This document shows positions 49,618 to 60,284 of a stretch of 64,000 nt of DNA, in pieces; within the stretch, counting starts at the first letter, position 1; every line of letters starts with the position of its first letter. Both the position numbers and the translations under genes were made by a program. The notes beneath the pieces were generated by a model that saw only the letters and a program-made list of their open reading frames with translations, ran no database searches and was not told the DNA's origin. Source of the stretch: Daedaleopsis sinensis (lineage: Eukaryota; Basidiomycota; Agaricomycetes; Polyporales; Polyporaceae); the NCBI GenBank assembly GCA_033807695.1, contig CM066309.1, positions 1,736,001-1,800,000 on the forward strand, given 5' to 3'.

Positions 49618-50598
49618 GATCGACATGCTACGCTTCTATCCGGGCGCCCTGTGGCTGAGCATGTGCATGTACTGTGCATTGTCAGATAGGATGTAGGTTA
49701 CGTGTATGTATCTGCATGTTCGAAGTGTGCTGTGCTCTCCCGCAGTGCGTCACCCACCGCCTTTCATTTCGGTGTCGAAGTTCGCACTCAACTCCAATTT
49801 CCAAGTTGCAGGGAGCAATCGTGAGCGCTTGAGCGTCGGTAGGCAAAGTGCTCGGACTGACCAGTTCGACGTGCAGAGCCAAGGCTTCCGAATGGGCACT
49901 ACTGACCCTCCCGGCCAACTAGTTGGTATGTAGTGAATACCTGAACGGATGAGTAGCCTTCCGCCGAAATATCTCACTTGCTACAGTCACTGACACCTTC
50001 GATGCGCAGCAGGAATAACTACGTTCTGAGCACAGGTCTTGGGACGCGCAGTTATATATTTGGGATCTACTGACGAGATTGGCCCATCACAGCTTCCTTC
50101 AAGTCTGCATCATCGAAGCTAGCCTATGTTCCTCTCACTGCCGGTCTCGGGTGAGATATCATTGTTTGCCAGTGTGCCATCGTGCATTCTGAACAGCTCA
50201 TCCAGTCCAAGGCAGTTGACGTCGGTCGCGAATCCCTTATGGTTCACTACGAGTGACCAATCGTCGTCGTGCGCACTCCCTACATCATCAATGCACACGT
50301 TCTGGACAGGAAACGTCCACTGCGTCTGATTGTCATAGCTGCGGTTGAAACGTTCTCTAGGTCAATGTATTGTTGTATGGTAAGAAATATGTCGAAAGGT
50401 CTTCTCACTCAAACGGTCAACACGGGCGGTGACGTTCAAGAAGATGAGAACTGCCTGCGGCACCCTCAAGCTCTTCGATATCACGGAGGGTAGAAGAGGG
50501 CGGTTTCTATATATGCATAATACATATGCACTACTTAGTCTGCGACCACCAAGTCCCAACCTGACTGCAGCCGCACCTCGTCCTTCCTGTTCTTCAGC
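49618..50598. other. Intergenic after VHS-GAT gene
   Basis: About 1 kb with only short frames on both strands. Nothing is recognised. Confidence 0.45.
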
Positions 50599-50751
50599 AT
50601 GACATCGGATCCTGAGCTAGCTCTGTTCATTAAGACGTTATATGCTGACATGTGAGTGCGCCATCGACTTCGAACATCAGCAGAGTGCCTGAACTTGAAC
50701 TCTTCTCCCCATATAGGAAAACTGCCGGCTACGTCGACTTCGCTACGCTCA
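50599..50751 (+). CDS. Candidate first exons of the DUF6533 gene
   Basis: ATG at 50599 opens MTSDPELALFIKTLYADM. An intron (50652-50716, GTGAGT to TATAG) leads to KTAGYVDFATL, ending in phase 1 before GTACAG at 50752. These 29 codons resemble the start of DUF6533 membrane proteins. The phase and sequence join to the exon at 53919 as FATLTFFAYDFATTFDREV, a convincing DUF6533 signature. If they belong together, the intron is 3,167 bp and holds a whole gene. Otherwise this is a separate broken 5' fragment. Confidence 0.55.
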
Positions 50752-50756
50752 GTACA

Positions 50757-51182
50757 GCTACAGCTATTTGCGAATTTCGTGGCCGAGCGCCCACTGCACA
50801 CTGCACTTTGCGCGCAGAAAAATCAAAAAATGGGTCACTGCCGTTTGATCTCCCGGTCACTGAATGGCTTCAATAAACCATTCTGAGTTCGATATATGTA
50901 CTCTAAACTGCCTCTGCGCACTACATATGAAAGAAAATCAGACCAACTGCGTCGTTGAAAGACCACGTCACGGGCGCTTGTCTGACCTCTCAGCGAGGAT
51001 TCCTACCACACCTCACGAACGTCTATACCAAGCAGCAAACAATGGAATATCAGTAGTATAGGTGATTGGGTACCTATCAAAGCAATTACAGCTGTTTGCG
51101 AAAGCAGTCGCCGAGTGCCCAATGTACTTATACTGCAACCACTTCTGCGAACTATACGCGACGGAAAATCAAAGTAATAGTA
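50757..51182 (+). repeat. Diverged repeat copies flanking the Crinkler-like gene
   Basis: The stretch at 50757-50832 (TACAGCTATTTGCGAATTTC onward, ending in AAAAATCAAAAAATG) recurs in altered form at 51085-51182 (TACAGCTGTTTGCGAAAGC... ending GGAAAATCAAAG). A shorter match lies at about 50905-50950. They are old direct duplications of unknown nature. Confidence 0.5.
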
Positions 51183-51618
51183 TAAGTATTCGCGCATAAA
51201 AATAACGCTGGACCGGCTGTATACTAGATCAGGTGAGTATGTGCCGGTGGGGTTCGTCTACGTTCGTCTACGCATGTCGACGGGACATCGGAGTAGGTGA
51301 ACAAGGATAATATATCCTATTTTCACGCGGAGTATCCAACCCGTTGGATCACGCGGAATAGCCATCCTCGACGTATCAACCGCTGACACCCAGTGAGTAC
51401 TAAGAGATGCCACTTAACGACTTTTCTGGCCAAACAGGTAAGCCAGAGGTAAGCTCTACAATTATGTCTAGACAGTGTCTAGAACATCCTCTGCGCCTCG
51501 TGAAATTTGTACATGTTTGCTCCGAGGCGAGTGCCTGCGGTGCGGCCTGGTGCGGCACGCTCCAAACGGTGTTTGCTCCCTTCGCTCGCACCACTACTAC
51601 TCAGGTACTGGGTACTAC

Positions 51619-53635
51619 TATGTCTGACTCTCAGTCTATCGATCTCGCGCCCGCGAGGAAAAAGCCAAGAGTAGAACCGGTATGTCCTTACTACTCAGCC
51701 AGCCTCATATGGTCTCACTACTCAGCCAGCCTCATATGGTCTCAACGACCTCTATGCAGTCGGGTTGGCAAGACTCACTCCACAATGACTGGACTGTCTT
51801 TCACGAAACGTGGTGGGGCATCGATACCACAAATTCCGGGCAGAGCAATGCTACAGACGAGCAGTCCAATGCCGCAAAGCTCAAGCAGTGTGATGCCATT
51901 GTCCCCGTCACGACTTCGATACCCATCCAGACGATCTTTGGCATCGAGGCCTCTGGGGGTGGGATATTGGTGCGTGAAGAATCCCTGCGCTTCTACACAC
52001 GGTTGTGCGAACTAGAGGGGACTAGGACTAAAGGAGTGATCATCGTCGGGCAGCCTGGCATCGGTGCGTCGCTCTATTCAGGCTTTATCGTATGTGATCG
52101 TTAATATGCCCCAGGCAAATCGTATTTCATCGTCTATGCCTTGTTGCGACAATTGGCGATGGGTCGACAGGTCCTCTTCTCGACCAAAGATGGCGACACC
52201 TACCGATTCAACGAAGAGGGCGTACGGTGGATGCCAAAGAAGGATGTCACTCACAAGCACATTCCCGATGTCGACTCTAAGGGGCGGCCGGCTTGGTCCT
52301 TGATCGATGCAGACAACACGCCGGTTTATATCCAGAAGGTGGCTCGTGGCGTGGTGTTCGCTGTACTCGCTACTTCCCCTCAGGTGACGAGGTACAAGGA
52401 GTGGCGCAAGGAGCTGGCGGGCCGTGGCAAGCTCATCATCGTGGAATTATGGAGCATCCAGGAAATCCACAAACTGTATGTCGACAAAATCATCTGGCGT
52501 GCGTCCACTGACCTTCAGGCTAGGTTATCTGAGGACGGACTGTCGAACCTCTCAGCGACCCAACGAGCGCCCTATAAAACGCTTGAGAGCGTAGAGGACC
52601 TGGTTCGTGATGTCGGCCCTTGCCCGCGCGACATCATCTGGTACATTGAAGACCGCTCTGAATATGAAAGTCACGTCACAGCAGCCGTCTACGAAATCTG
52701 CACCGTAGAGGAGGTTCTTCGCCTACTCAAGCAGGTGGACGTCGATATCAATACAGCCGCACATCGCCTGATACTGGTCCAGCCTCGCGACAACTATTCG
52801 ATGTTCGTCTCGATGAAGACCGCAAAGATCGCCGGCATGGTGTTGGAGCAGCTCCAAAGTCTTCGTAACCAGGCCGCGCAGAATCTCTTCCTCGCTGCTG
52901 CCACCAACGCGGAGACCAGAGTGCTGGCTGGTCAAGTCTTCGAGGTCCTCGCAATCCAGTACACGCGCGGCCAGAAACCTGCGCTACAGCCGCGCGGCTT
53001 CCATTCCATGGAGTCTGTCGAGGGCACGGTGAAGTTTCCCTACCGCTTCCAACATACACTGACCACACCGAAGTGGTACGTGGTTCATGAATAATGATCT
53101 GTCCCGCCCGCTTCTCACTCACGCTTCAATCCCTTTCAGTGTAATCAATGTGGAGGATCACGAGTCGACGCTCCTTGTCGCCAATCCTCAAGAGTTTCAG
53201 ATATCCGTCGTATCCGCTGCCTTCAAGTTCCTACCGCTTGCCGAGAGGAGCTTGCAAGACTATGGAAACTTTGCTGATTGCGCTCTGTCGGACCCGACAC
53301 ACTACTACCGTCCCAAGAACACGAAGAATCCGCTCTTTGACTCGTTCTTTCTACATGAGGGCGATGGCAACGTCGTCGTATGGGTCTTCCAGATGACGAT
53401 CGCGAAGGACCATGACGGCAAGACCAGTGGATTCGCTCTCTTGGAGGACCTCGTCACCCGAGTGAAGAAGAAGTTCACGCCGAAGAAGGTGGAGCTCAAG
53501 TATGTGCTCGTCGTGCCATACTACCCAGACGTCGCCGTGCGATGGCACCTGTCGCCGGCATGGGTCAAGGTGCCGGGCAGTGAAGTATATGTGTTATATC
53601 TCGACTCCTTTGCCCCGTTCAATGCCTTTTTTTGA
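51619..53635 (+). CDS. Crinkler/RHS-like P-loop NTPase with C-terminal nuclease-like domain
   Basis: The architecture fits the Crinkler-RHS (CR) effector group known from oomycetes, trypanosomes and many fungi, proposed to act in the nucleus. The first exon carries a basic, NLS-like ARKKPRV. The next exons give GWQDSLHNDWTVFHETWW, then the Walker A motif GVIIVGQPGIGKSYFI, formed across an intron (GTGCGT to CCCAG). A large NTPase body includes VVFAVLATSPQ and KLIIVELWS. After a last intron come FLPLAERSLQDYG, NPLFDSFF and VVVWVFQMTIAKDH, the last resembling the restriction-endonuclease-like end of CR proteins with Gln-x-Thr in place of the usual acidic-x-Lys. The frame is open throughout. Whether it is a host-defence, conflict or symbiosis protein cannot be told. 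Confidence 0.72.
51688..51742 (+). repeat. 27-bp tandem duplication in first intron of Crinkler-like gene
   Basis: ACTACTCAGCCAGCCTCATA followed by TGGTCTC occurs twice back to back. It lies directly after the GTATGT donor, so it lengthens the intron and not the protein. Confidence 0.8.
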
Positions 53636-53918
53636 AGTCGCTGCTAATCTTGGCAAGCCATCAATCGCGTAAAAGATATATACATATGCAGGACTTCATT
53701 AGCATCCAACGAATGCGCAGATGGGGGTATAGATTACACGAATGTACACTAGCAAATTCTACAATAACGACGTCTTGTCCGAGCGAGGGCTATCACAGCA
53801 ACGTACCACGAAAATGATCCAAGTCTGGACTCTATAGCGAGCCACTGCCAGACGTCTACAAGTTACGTTTATAGCAGCACTGTGACGGTATCGCTCACTT
53901 TCTCCTCTATATACGTAG

Positions 53919-55563
53919 CTTTCTTCGCCTATGATTTTGCAACGACGTTTGACCGCGAAGTGAAGTTCTTTTGGAAGCGCACGTTTTCGCTTTCATCCGC
54001 TCTGTTCCTCTCTATCAGGTATCTCTACCTGCTAAGCGGCATAGCGAGCGTTCTCTACCATGTATCACGCTCAAATCAGGTGCGACGGTTCGTTCGTTAC
54101 TAGTCTTTCGTCTCGATCTGACGACTAGTATCTGTATCCAGGAGTGAGTTCGTGCGCTGCCTTTATTACAAGTGATTGTCGCGTTAAACCTCAAACCCGC
54201 TCAAGGCAGTGCACGGTGGCGCTATACACGAACATGATCTGCAAATGGTCCCTGTACATCCCCATAGCGAGTGAGTGCGCGAATTTTCGGTTTCGACGTG
54301 TGCATTAGCTGTGCCGCTCTGTACGGATTGCTGAACCCGCCGCACGGCAGTATTCTCTGGAACAAGAGCATATGTGCTGTGTGGTAGAAGCTGGCGCGTC
54401 GCAGCATTCATCACTGCCATTTCGCTCGCACCACTGTGCTCCGACTGTGTATGTACATCTCTACATATGGTTGAGAGAGAGATTGTTTTAGACTAATTCC
54501 CCAAAAGGTCGGCTTTGTTATTTCGGAGCGACCGCTCTTAGATCCTATCTTTGGGTGCGTGGTGGCTGCCCAAACGAGCCAGCGCGAAAACATCATGTGA
54601 GTGCTGAAAGATCACGCATCGAAGTTTTTTCAGAGGACTGACGCAGGTCGTATGGTCCCAGCTGTGAGTTGTTTCTCTGGCAAAGCTCGTCAGGTCAGAC
54701 TCCGAGTCGATGTGACCCTCGTAGTTGCGGCCGTCTCGAGGGGGTCTTTGATAATATCGGATGTCCTCCTCGTGGTCTTCACGTGGCGCACACTCGGCAG
54801 AGGCTCGCAACACTCCTGGCGTGGCCGCTCGAGCTTCTCAAGCATACTGCTGTGGAGTGGTATGTTTAGCCACTTGTCTAGATACGAAGAGGGAGCGAAC
54901 TCACGGGACACCCTACCCCATATGCATGCCACTGTCAGGCACACTCTACTTCGTGGAAGTTCCTCCGGGGACGTTCAGGTGTTGGGCACACGTCTTTCTG
55001 AACTGCACTCGCTGATCACAGCGTTTTGTTCGTCCTAAACACGATGCACCTTGCCTTTACTCTGACTTCGGTGAGTGATTGAAATTTGACCTTCATCGAA
55101 AGTGCTAAATCGGGCCTTATAATCGACCACAGGTCTTCCTCGAAGGCGAGGGTGCTCCCGGGGCAAGTGAGCTGACTATACTTACCGACCCGTACGTAGT
55201 GCCCATGTCGGACCATCATGATGCACTTCTCTCTCTCTGACCTTGCACCAAAGCCTGAATGCCATCCTCATCTATCGCTTCATTCTCGACCTCCAAGAAG
55301 CCAACGAACGCCACGTCAAAATAGGCTCAGAAGACCGGGGCCTAGGCGGATCATGGAGCTCGCAAAGCTCGCTCAGTTTTGTGGACCGGGCGGTCGGCGC
55401 GCTGGGGTCGACCATCGTTCCCGGAGCTACGCCCGTAGACGACGAGTGCCGTGATGGCGATGGCGCCGTGTCGAACCAAAGCGTGGTATCAGAAAACGAC
55501 CTCGCGCGGGGCAACTCGGTGAACGAGCCAGAGCAAGAGCCAGAGGTCCAAGAAGTGGTGTAG
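53919..55563 (+). CDS. DUF6533-domain multi-pass membrane protein
   Basis: DUF6533 proteins are a large Agaricomycete family of about seven helices with unknown role. The diagnostic N-terminal signature is AYDFATTFDREVKFFWKRTF followed by SLSSALFLSIRYLYLL. Later exons give SGTRAYVLCGRSWRVAAFIT, VGFVISERPLLDPIF, VAAVSRGSLIISDVLLVVFT, VLFVLNTMHLAFTLTS and LTSILIYRFILDLQEANERH. A soluble acidic tail (SLSFVDRAVGALGS, NEPEQEPEVQEVV) ends at 55563. Most splice phases agree; the junction before VAAVSRG is not resolved. The exon starting at 53919 needs an upstream start, for which the exons at 50599-50751 are the best candidates. The family is clear even if the model is not final. Confidence 0.75.
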
Positions 55564-56021
55564 TGTGATTGTGTGATGGAAACGACGCGTGGTCCCAGAT
55601 CTTCCACCGGCAGAACTGGGTACTTAGGATGCAGAAGGAGGTTGTTCCTGAGCAGCTACGGGCCTATTTCGTTGAGTCTCCTGCGCGCGTTGAAGGTAGT
55701 AGTCAACGTTTGAACATGTTGTCAGGTTCTCTAGACAATCGCGTTCTCAGCTTCTATCAGTCTGTCTTGTTTTCTGTAGACATTGCACTATCAGTATCAG
55801 CGTGACTTGAAATGACTTAGGACCGGTGCGATCGCTGGGCGTGATGTGACGGATTATAACCCTGTGACGCACCACCGAGAGGTAAACACGACCTGCTGAG
55901 ACTTAGCAAGACGGAAGAGGTCAAGAGGTCATAAGGAAGACTGTCGAGTACGTATGTACATATTGCGGCAGGTCGCTGCCTCGTCCGCACAGTTCGTTGG
56001 GGTATATAACGCCCGACGCGT
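55564..56021. other. Intergenic, convergent 3' flanks
   Basis: About 460 bp between DUF6533 and the V-ATPase subunit E gene; a short open frame at 55569-55805 has no support. Confidence 0.5.
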
Positions 56022-57087
56022 TCATGTGTAGAACTTCCGGTTCGGGTTGTTGCCGAACAGATCCGTCCGGATTTCGGGCAACATCTGCAAGTCAAGCGAC
56101 ATCAATGACCGGTCGACTCGACGGGGCACACAGACGAGGGAGGACATACCCTGTCCTCCAGAAGCCGCAAACGCTCATCAAGAGTGTTGTCGAGCGTGAT
56201 GCGCTCCGTCCCGCTGACAAGCTTCACACCTCCCGCACTGAAGTCCGATAATTCGACGTTAGCATCGCGCTTCCAGTACGACAATCGCCACTTACATATC
56301 ATCGCTCAGCGAGCCCTGCACGGTGACCTTGACCGAGCGCCCGCTGATCTCCTGGTACTGCTTCGCTGCGCCGTCCGCGGCGCGCTGTGCGATGCCGACG
56401 TCCTTGGGGCGCGCGTGCACGGTGACGTCGGGCTCGAGGATGCTGAGGACGCCCTGCACGATCACGCCCTGGAGAAACTGCACGTAGCGGCCCTCGTCGT
56501 TGGCGAGCGCGTCGATCCCCTCCCGCGCGGTCGCGAAGAGGTCCTGGAGGTGCTCCTCGCGCTGCTGGAGAAGCTTCAGCCGCGACTTGTTCGTCAGCGT
56601 CGAGTGGGCGCTGTTGACGGGGTCGGGGCGGAGGTTAGCGTGTGCATCGGGTGCGTGTGTGTTGCAGGGAGTGGGTCCAGGGTGGCTGGAGATGAGGAGA
56701 GGTACGTACATCTTCTGCGCGACCTCGGCTCCCTTGCGCTTCTTCTCGTACTGCGCATCGATGGCCTGCTGCTCCTGCTTGACCAGCTTTGCCTAGGAGG
56801 GGTCCGACCGACGCACGTCTTCAGCATACTTTCATTGACACCTCGTCGGGGTGATCTCTCCGGGGCTAGGGGAACGCACCTTCTCGATCGCGAACTCCTC
56901 ATCCGCCTTGACCTTGATCTCACGACCCTTCTCCAACGCCTCCTGCTTGATGAAGGCAACCTGGAGCACTCATCCTCGTCAAGACCATCTTCCCATGACG
57001 CAGAACCACAACCGCCGCGACTCGATTCCTCACCATCTTGTTCAGCTCGCTGAGCACCTCATCGTCATTAAGCGGCCTGTTCGCCAT
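56022..57087 (-). CDS. vma4: V-type proton ATPase subunit E
   Basis: Subunit E is part of the peripheral stalk (stator) linking V1 and Vo in the vacuolar and endosomal proton pump. The start MANRPLNDDEVLSELNKM at 57087 is followed by VAFIKQEALEKGREIKVKAD, EEFAIEKAKLVKQEQQAIDA, SRLKLLQQREEHLQDLFATA, YVQFLQGVIVQGVLSILEPD and VTVHARPKDVGI. The end is GGVKLVSGTERITLDNTLDE, RLRLLEDR and the final exon MLPEIRTDLFGNNPNRKFYT. Five or six short introns occur; length is about 225-230 residues, normal for the family. The ending FGxNxNRKFxD/T is a family hallmark. Confidence 0.95.
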
Positions 57088-59280
57088 CGTGTGTCGTTCG
57101 TGCCTGGTACGTCTAGACTAGGAAGAGCCGGGGCCACGGTGGACTGGAGAGAACGGAAGATGAAGGACTGGGCGACGGACTCCTGGAGACTCCTGCCCGC
57201 CGAGGAGGGCACCGATTCGGAAGTGGCGGCACGGTAACGCGTGACTGCCTCTGCGTGACACCTACGTCACCTGTGAGGAGGGGCGCTTGAGGCTTGTGCT
57301 TGTCGTCTCCCTTCCTCCAAGTGCACCACAGATGTCTGCGAACCTCGAGCTCTTTCATGTCGACTCATAGCTAGACCATTCTGTGTGTATCCAGAGTGAC
57401 CTAGCCTCTGTCTGTGAATGGAACTCGTACGTGTCAAGCCCTAGCCGGAACAATGTCATATTCATCTAATGCTGCTCACTGCCCAGTGCCAACAGGGCGG
57501 ATCGTTGCGTCCAAGGTCGCGAATTCGAACCAACCTGGACCAACGTTTAATGTTTGACCACGATTTGGCACACTCCACATGAAATCATCTTGTGCGATTG
57601 TCGGAGTGCCTCACTATCGTCAGGTGTATCGCATGCGCGGAGGTTCTGACGAAGACCCCGCGAATGGATCTACCAGTGATGATATAGACGAACAGCTTCC
57701 GCCGCTGCTCTGCGCGCAGCTGGCTATACCGCTGCGTAACAGCGATGAACAGAGAGAAGGCGCTGTTGCAGGTCCAGGCAGTTGAATACAACTCTCGATG
57801 ACCACTCGCGACAACTCGTATGCGTCGCCGACCTCCCCTCCTCGCCTACTGCCTTATAAGTGTCAAGTGTCATCAAGCTATATTTGGGCACGAACGAGTA
57901 GCCATCAGCTTGGAGGCACAAACAAGCGTCTCTTCCGCTCACGCTGTAGGCATGTCTGCTGCGGTCAGTTCATACCTAGCAGGCATCACGAAGCTGACGG
58001 TCCGCATATGCAGACTCCGATGGTCGAATACATGTCAACAGCCCAACACGTCTGACTGTCGTAGTCATCTGCTACTATTGACGTACGTGGGCGATGCGCT
58101 GCGTGTCAAGAAGGTTCATACATCCTCGGTAGTGAGTTCTATCTACTCCGCGCATCCCTGTTACCATTAATACTCTCGTAGGGCTGTACGAGAAGCCTCT
58201 ATTTGATCTCGAGATGTGGAGGTCCGCACATGGGCGATATTCATGTTCCTCCTTCGTATCAACGTAAGCCTCACAGGACCATCATAAGACTCTTGATCAT
58301 CAGCGTCAACGTCCATTCGCCCCTTCGCGGAGCTCGAGGTTCACTGTGCAGAAGAGATGCAAGACAAATACTTCAGCTCCTTGATTCTAGTCCTCGTATT
58401 CGGATGATTGCGCCCAAGCCAAGGACGGAGCAAGATGACAAGACGGTAAGTGGAATGAATGTGGCACGAGGGGGAAAGCTGGAGGATGTCGATGATGGCC
58501 GACCAGCGGAAATACTACGGCCTACCAGTGCCGTGGTCAGGCCGTGGTACTGATTCGCATGTTCGCGTTCTCAGGACGATGAGCAAGCCCCTCGACAGAT
58601 GGGCGATGATTGGCTGCTAACTCTCTACTAGTAGCTTCCGCTGGCGGTGATGATCATGGGCTTGACCTCGAGTAAAGGGTGTGCTGATTGTCGGGTGGCT
58701 TACGTCCATACGACCGTGTTCGGAGACAAGTTGGCGACGTTCATTAATGTTATGCTCGTAGCGATCGACAGGGGCGAGTGTGAGCGCTGTGGTAACAACC
58801 TGTGCACTGCTTGCAAATGCCGTCGTCGATACTGAGCGCGTACGTACGTGCTGGCTCTGTAGTGTTAAGTGGAATCCTGGGAGGAATGTGGGCGGATGAT
58901 AGAGGTTGCAACTGATTGTTTGTGGCGATGTAGGAGGAGGGCATGACGACTAGGCGGGGCCATCAGGCTGTTGCTACCTGTGGCTGGTAGTTACCGGCGA
59001 AAACCTCCGCGCCGAAGACCCGCGAGCAATGCGGAGGAGAGACAAGCGCCCTCGCTCCCATGCGCCTCAAGAGCCGTCGCTTCCAAGCTCTCTTCTCTGG
59101 TTCCCTCCCACTTTCATTCCCGTGGCCAACCTTTACACTTCGCACATCGCAGGTCGATTGTACAGCTCCTTCTTCACCCTTCATCTTTCATCTTTCCCTT
59201 CTTCATTCAAGGAGCTTACAGTCACTTTCGCAACGCAAATCCTAAGCATCGCACGCTCACGATCCTCCACAACGCCCGCC
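57088..59280. other. Gene-poor stretch upstream of V-ATPase subunit E
   Basis: About 2.2 kb. Short frames at 57579-57785, 57820-58170, 58203-58553 and 58647-58835 were read; none has a recognisable domain and they do not splice into a convincing protein. A GTAAGT donor at about 58445 after a moderately open frame hints at remnants of a gene, but nothing can be named. Confidence 0.35.
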
Positions 59281-60284
59281 ATGAACGCACAGCTCGCCCT
59301 GCTCTCCCCCAGAAACGCTATGGATGCCCACGCACCGGCTGCACGCCCGTCGCTTTCCGTCCGCTGCCCCTCCTCGCCCCCAGAGAAGGCGGCCATCACA
59401 GAGCTCGCCATGACGATCGCTGAAGAGATCGCCAGTCTTACTCGTTCCCCCCAGCCCATAGGGTTCGATATCCCTCTCAAACACTCGGGCCTTGACCCCA
59501 AGAGCCTCGACAAGCTCTCTGACTGGCTCAGGTCCGCTCACGACTATGACGCTAGCTTCGGAAAACTGTTGGAGGATGATACTACGGCAGAGGTTCTTGC
59601 TGCCGATATCTTAGGTGCGTGCTATCTGCCATCCCCTGCGACAAGATTTTCATGCCACTTCTCCCTCTCCGTCGCCCTCACGAGCAGCAACCCCTCGCAC
59701 GAGGCAGAGAAACGCGCTCCCCAAGCCGCCCAAGCAAGTGGGCTCAGGCTCATTTGCCTCCCGCCGCGGTCGCCTCGCTTCGCGCGCACCCATTTCCGTC
59801 GACGTCACCTCTGCACCGGAGGAAATTTCTCTCACATCCGCCGCTGCCAAGCAATGCGCCGCTGAGATCGGTATGGTGCCTTTCGACTCATGGGCCGGCA
59901 AAAAGACAGGGTGAGGCCGCACTTAGTTTGAGACCTGGTCTCGTACGCTGACCGCGTCGCGCGTCCTACAGCCTCGTATACGGCCTCCTCGCGCTCGGGC
60001 TCGTTGGCTCTCCCATGTCGCCGTCCGCCGCACGGACAGCGATGAAGTCGCCCGCGGTGCAGTCGTCGTACAACGCTGGGGTGCGCCTGCGCCCGATCGC
60101 GCCCCTCGACGATCCGCGCGCGGTCCTCCCGACGCGCACGCCCATCTTTGCGTCCTTCATGGACTCGGTGCGCATGCCCGGCTACGACCTCGTCCAGTCC
60201 CCCTGGGTCCCGGACCGCCAGTACGCCAGCCTCGACGGCATGTTCTCCGAGCTGTCCTTCCCTCAGACGCCCACCGGCATCTGA
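59281..60284 (+). CDS. Unrecognised protein, well-supported gene model
   Basis: Three exons are joined by short introns with good splice sites (GTGCGT near 59613 to CAAG before 59652; GTGAGG near 59911 to CTACAG near 59970). The product, about 290 residues, starts MNAQLALLSPRNAMDAHAPA. It contains a helical segment (AITELAMTIAEEIASLTRS, IPLKHSGLDPKSLDKLSDWL), a Ser/Pro/Arg-rich region (PSPSPSRAATPRTRQR), then LVYGLLALGLVGSPMSPSA. The C-terminus has FASFMDSVRMPGYDLVQSPW. No family is recognised. The consistent frame across two introns and GC-rich third positions support a real gene, perhaps a fungal regulator, but that is only a guess. Confidence 0.7.

Noticed and set aside
56184..57053. 289-codon plus-strand frame opposite V-ATPase subunit E
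   Set aside because: Antisense shadow; the minus strand encodes an unmistakable housekeeping protein.
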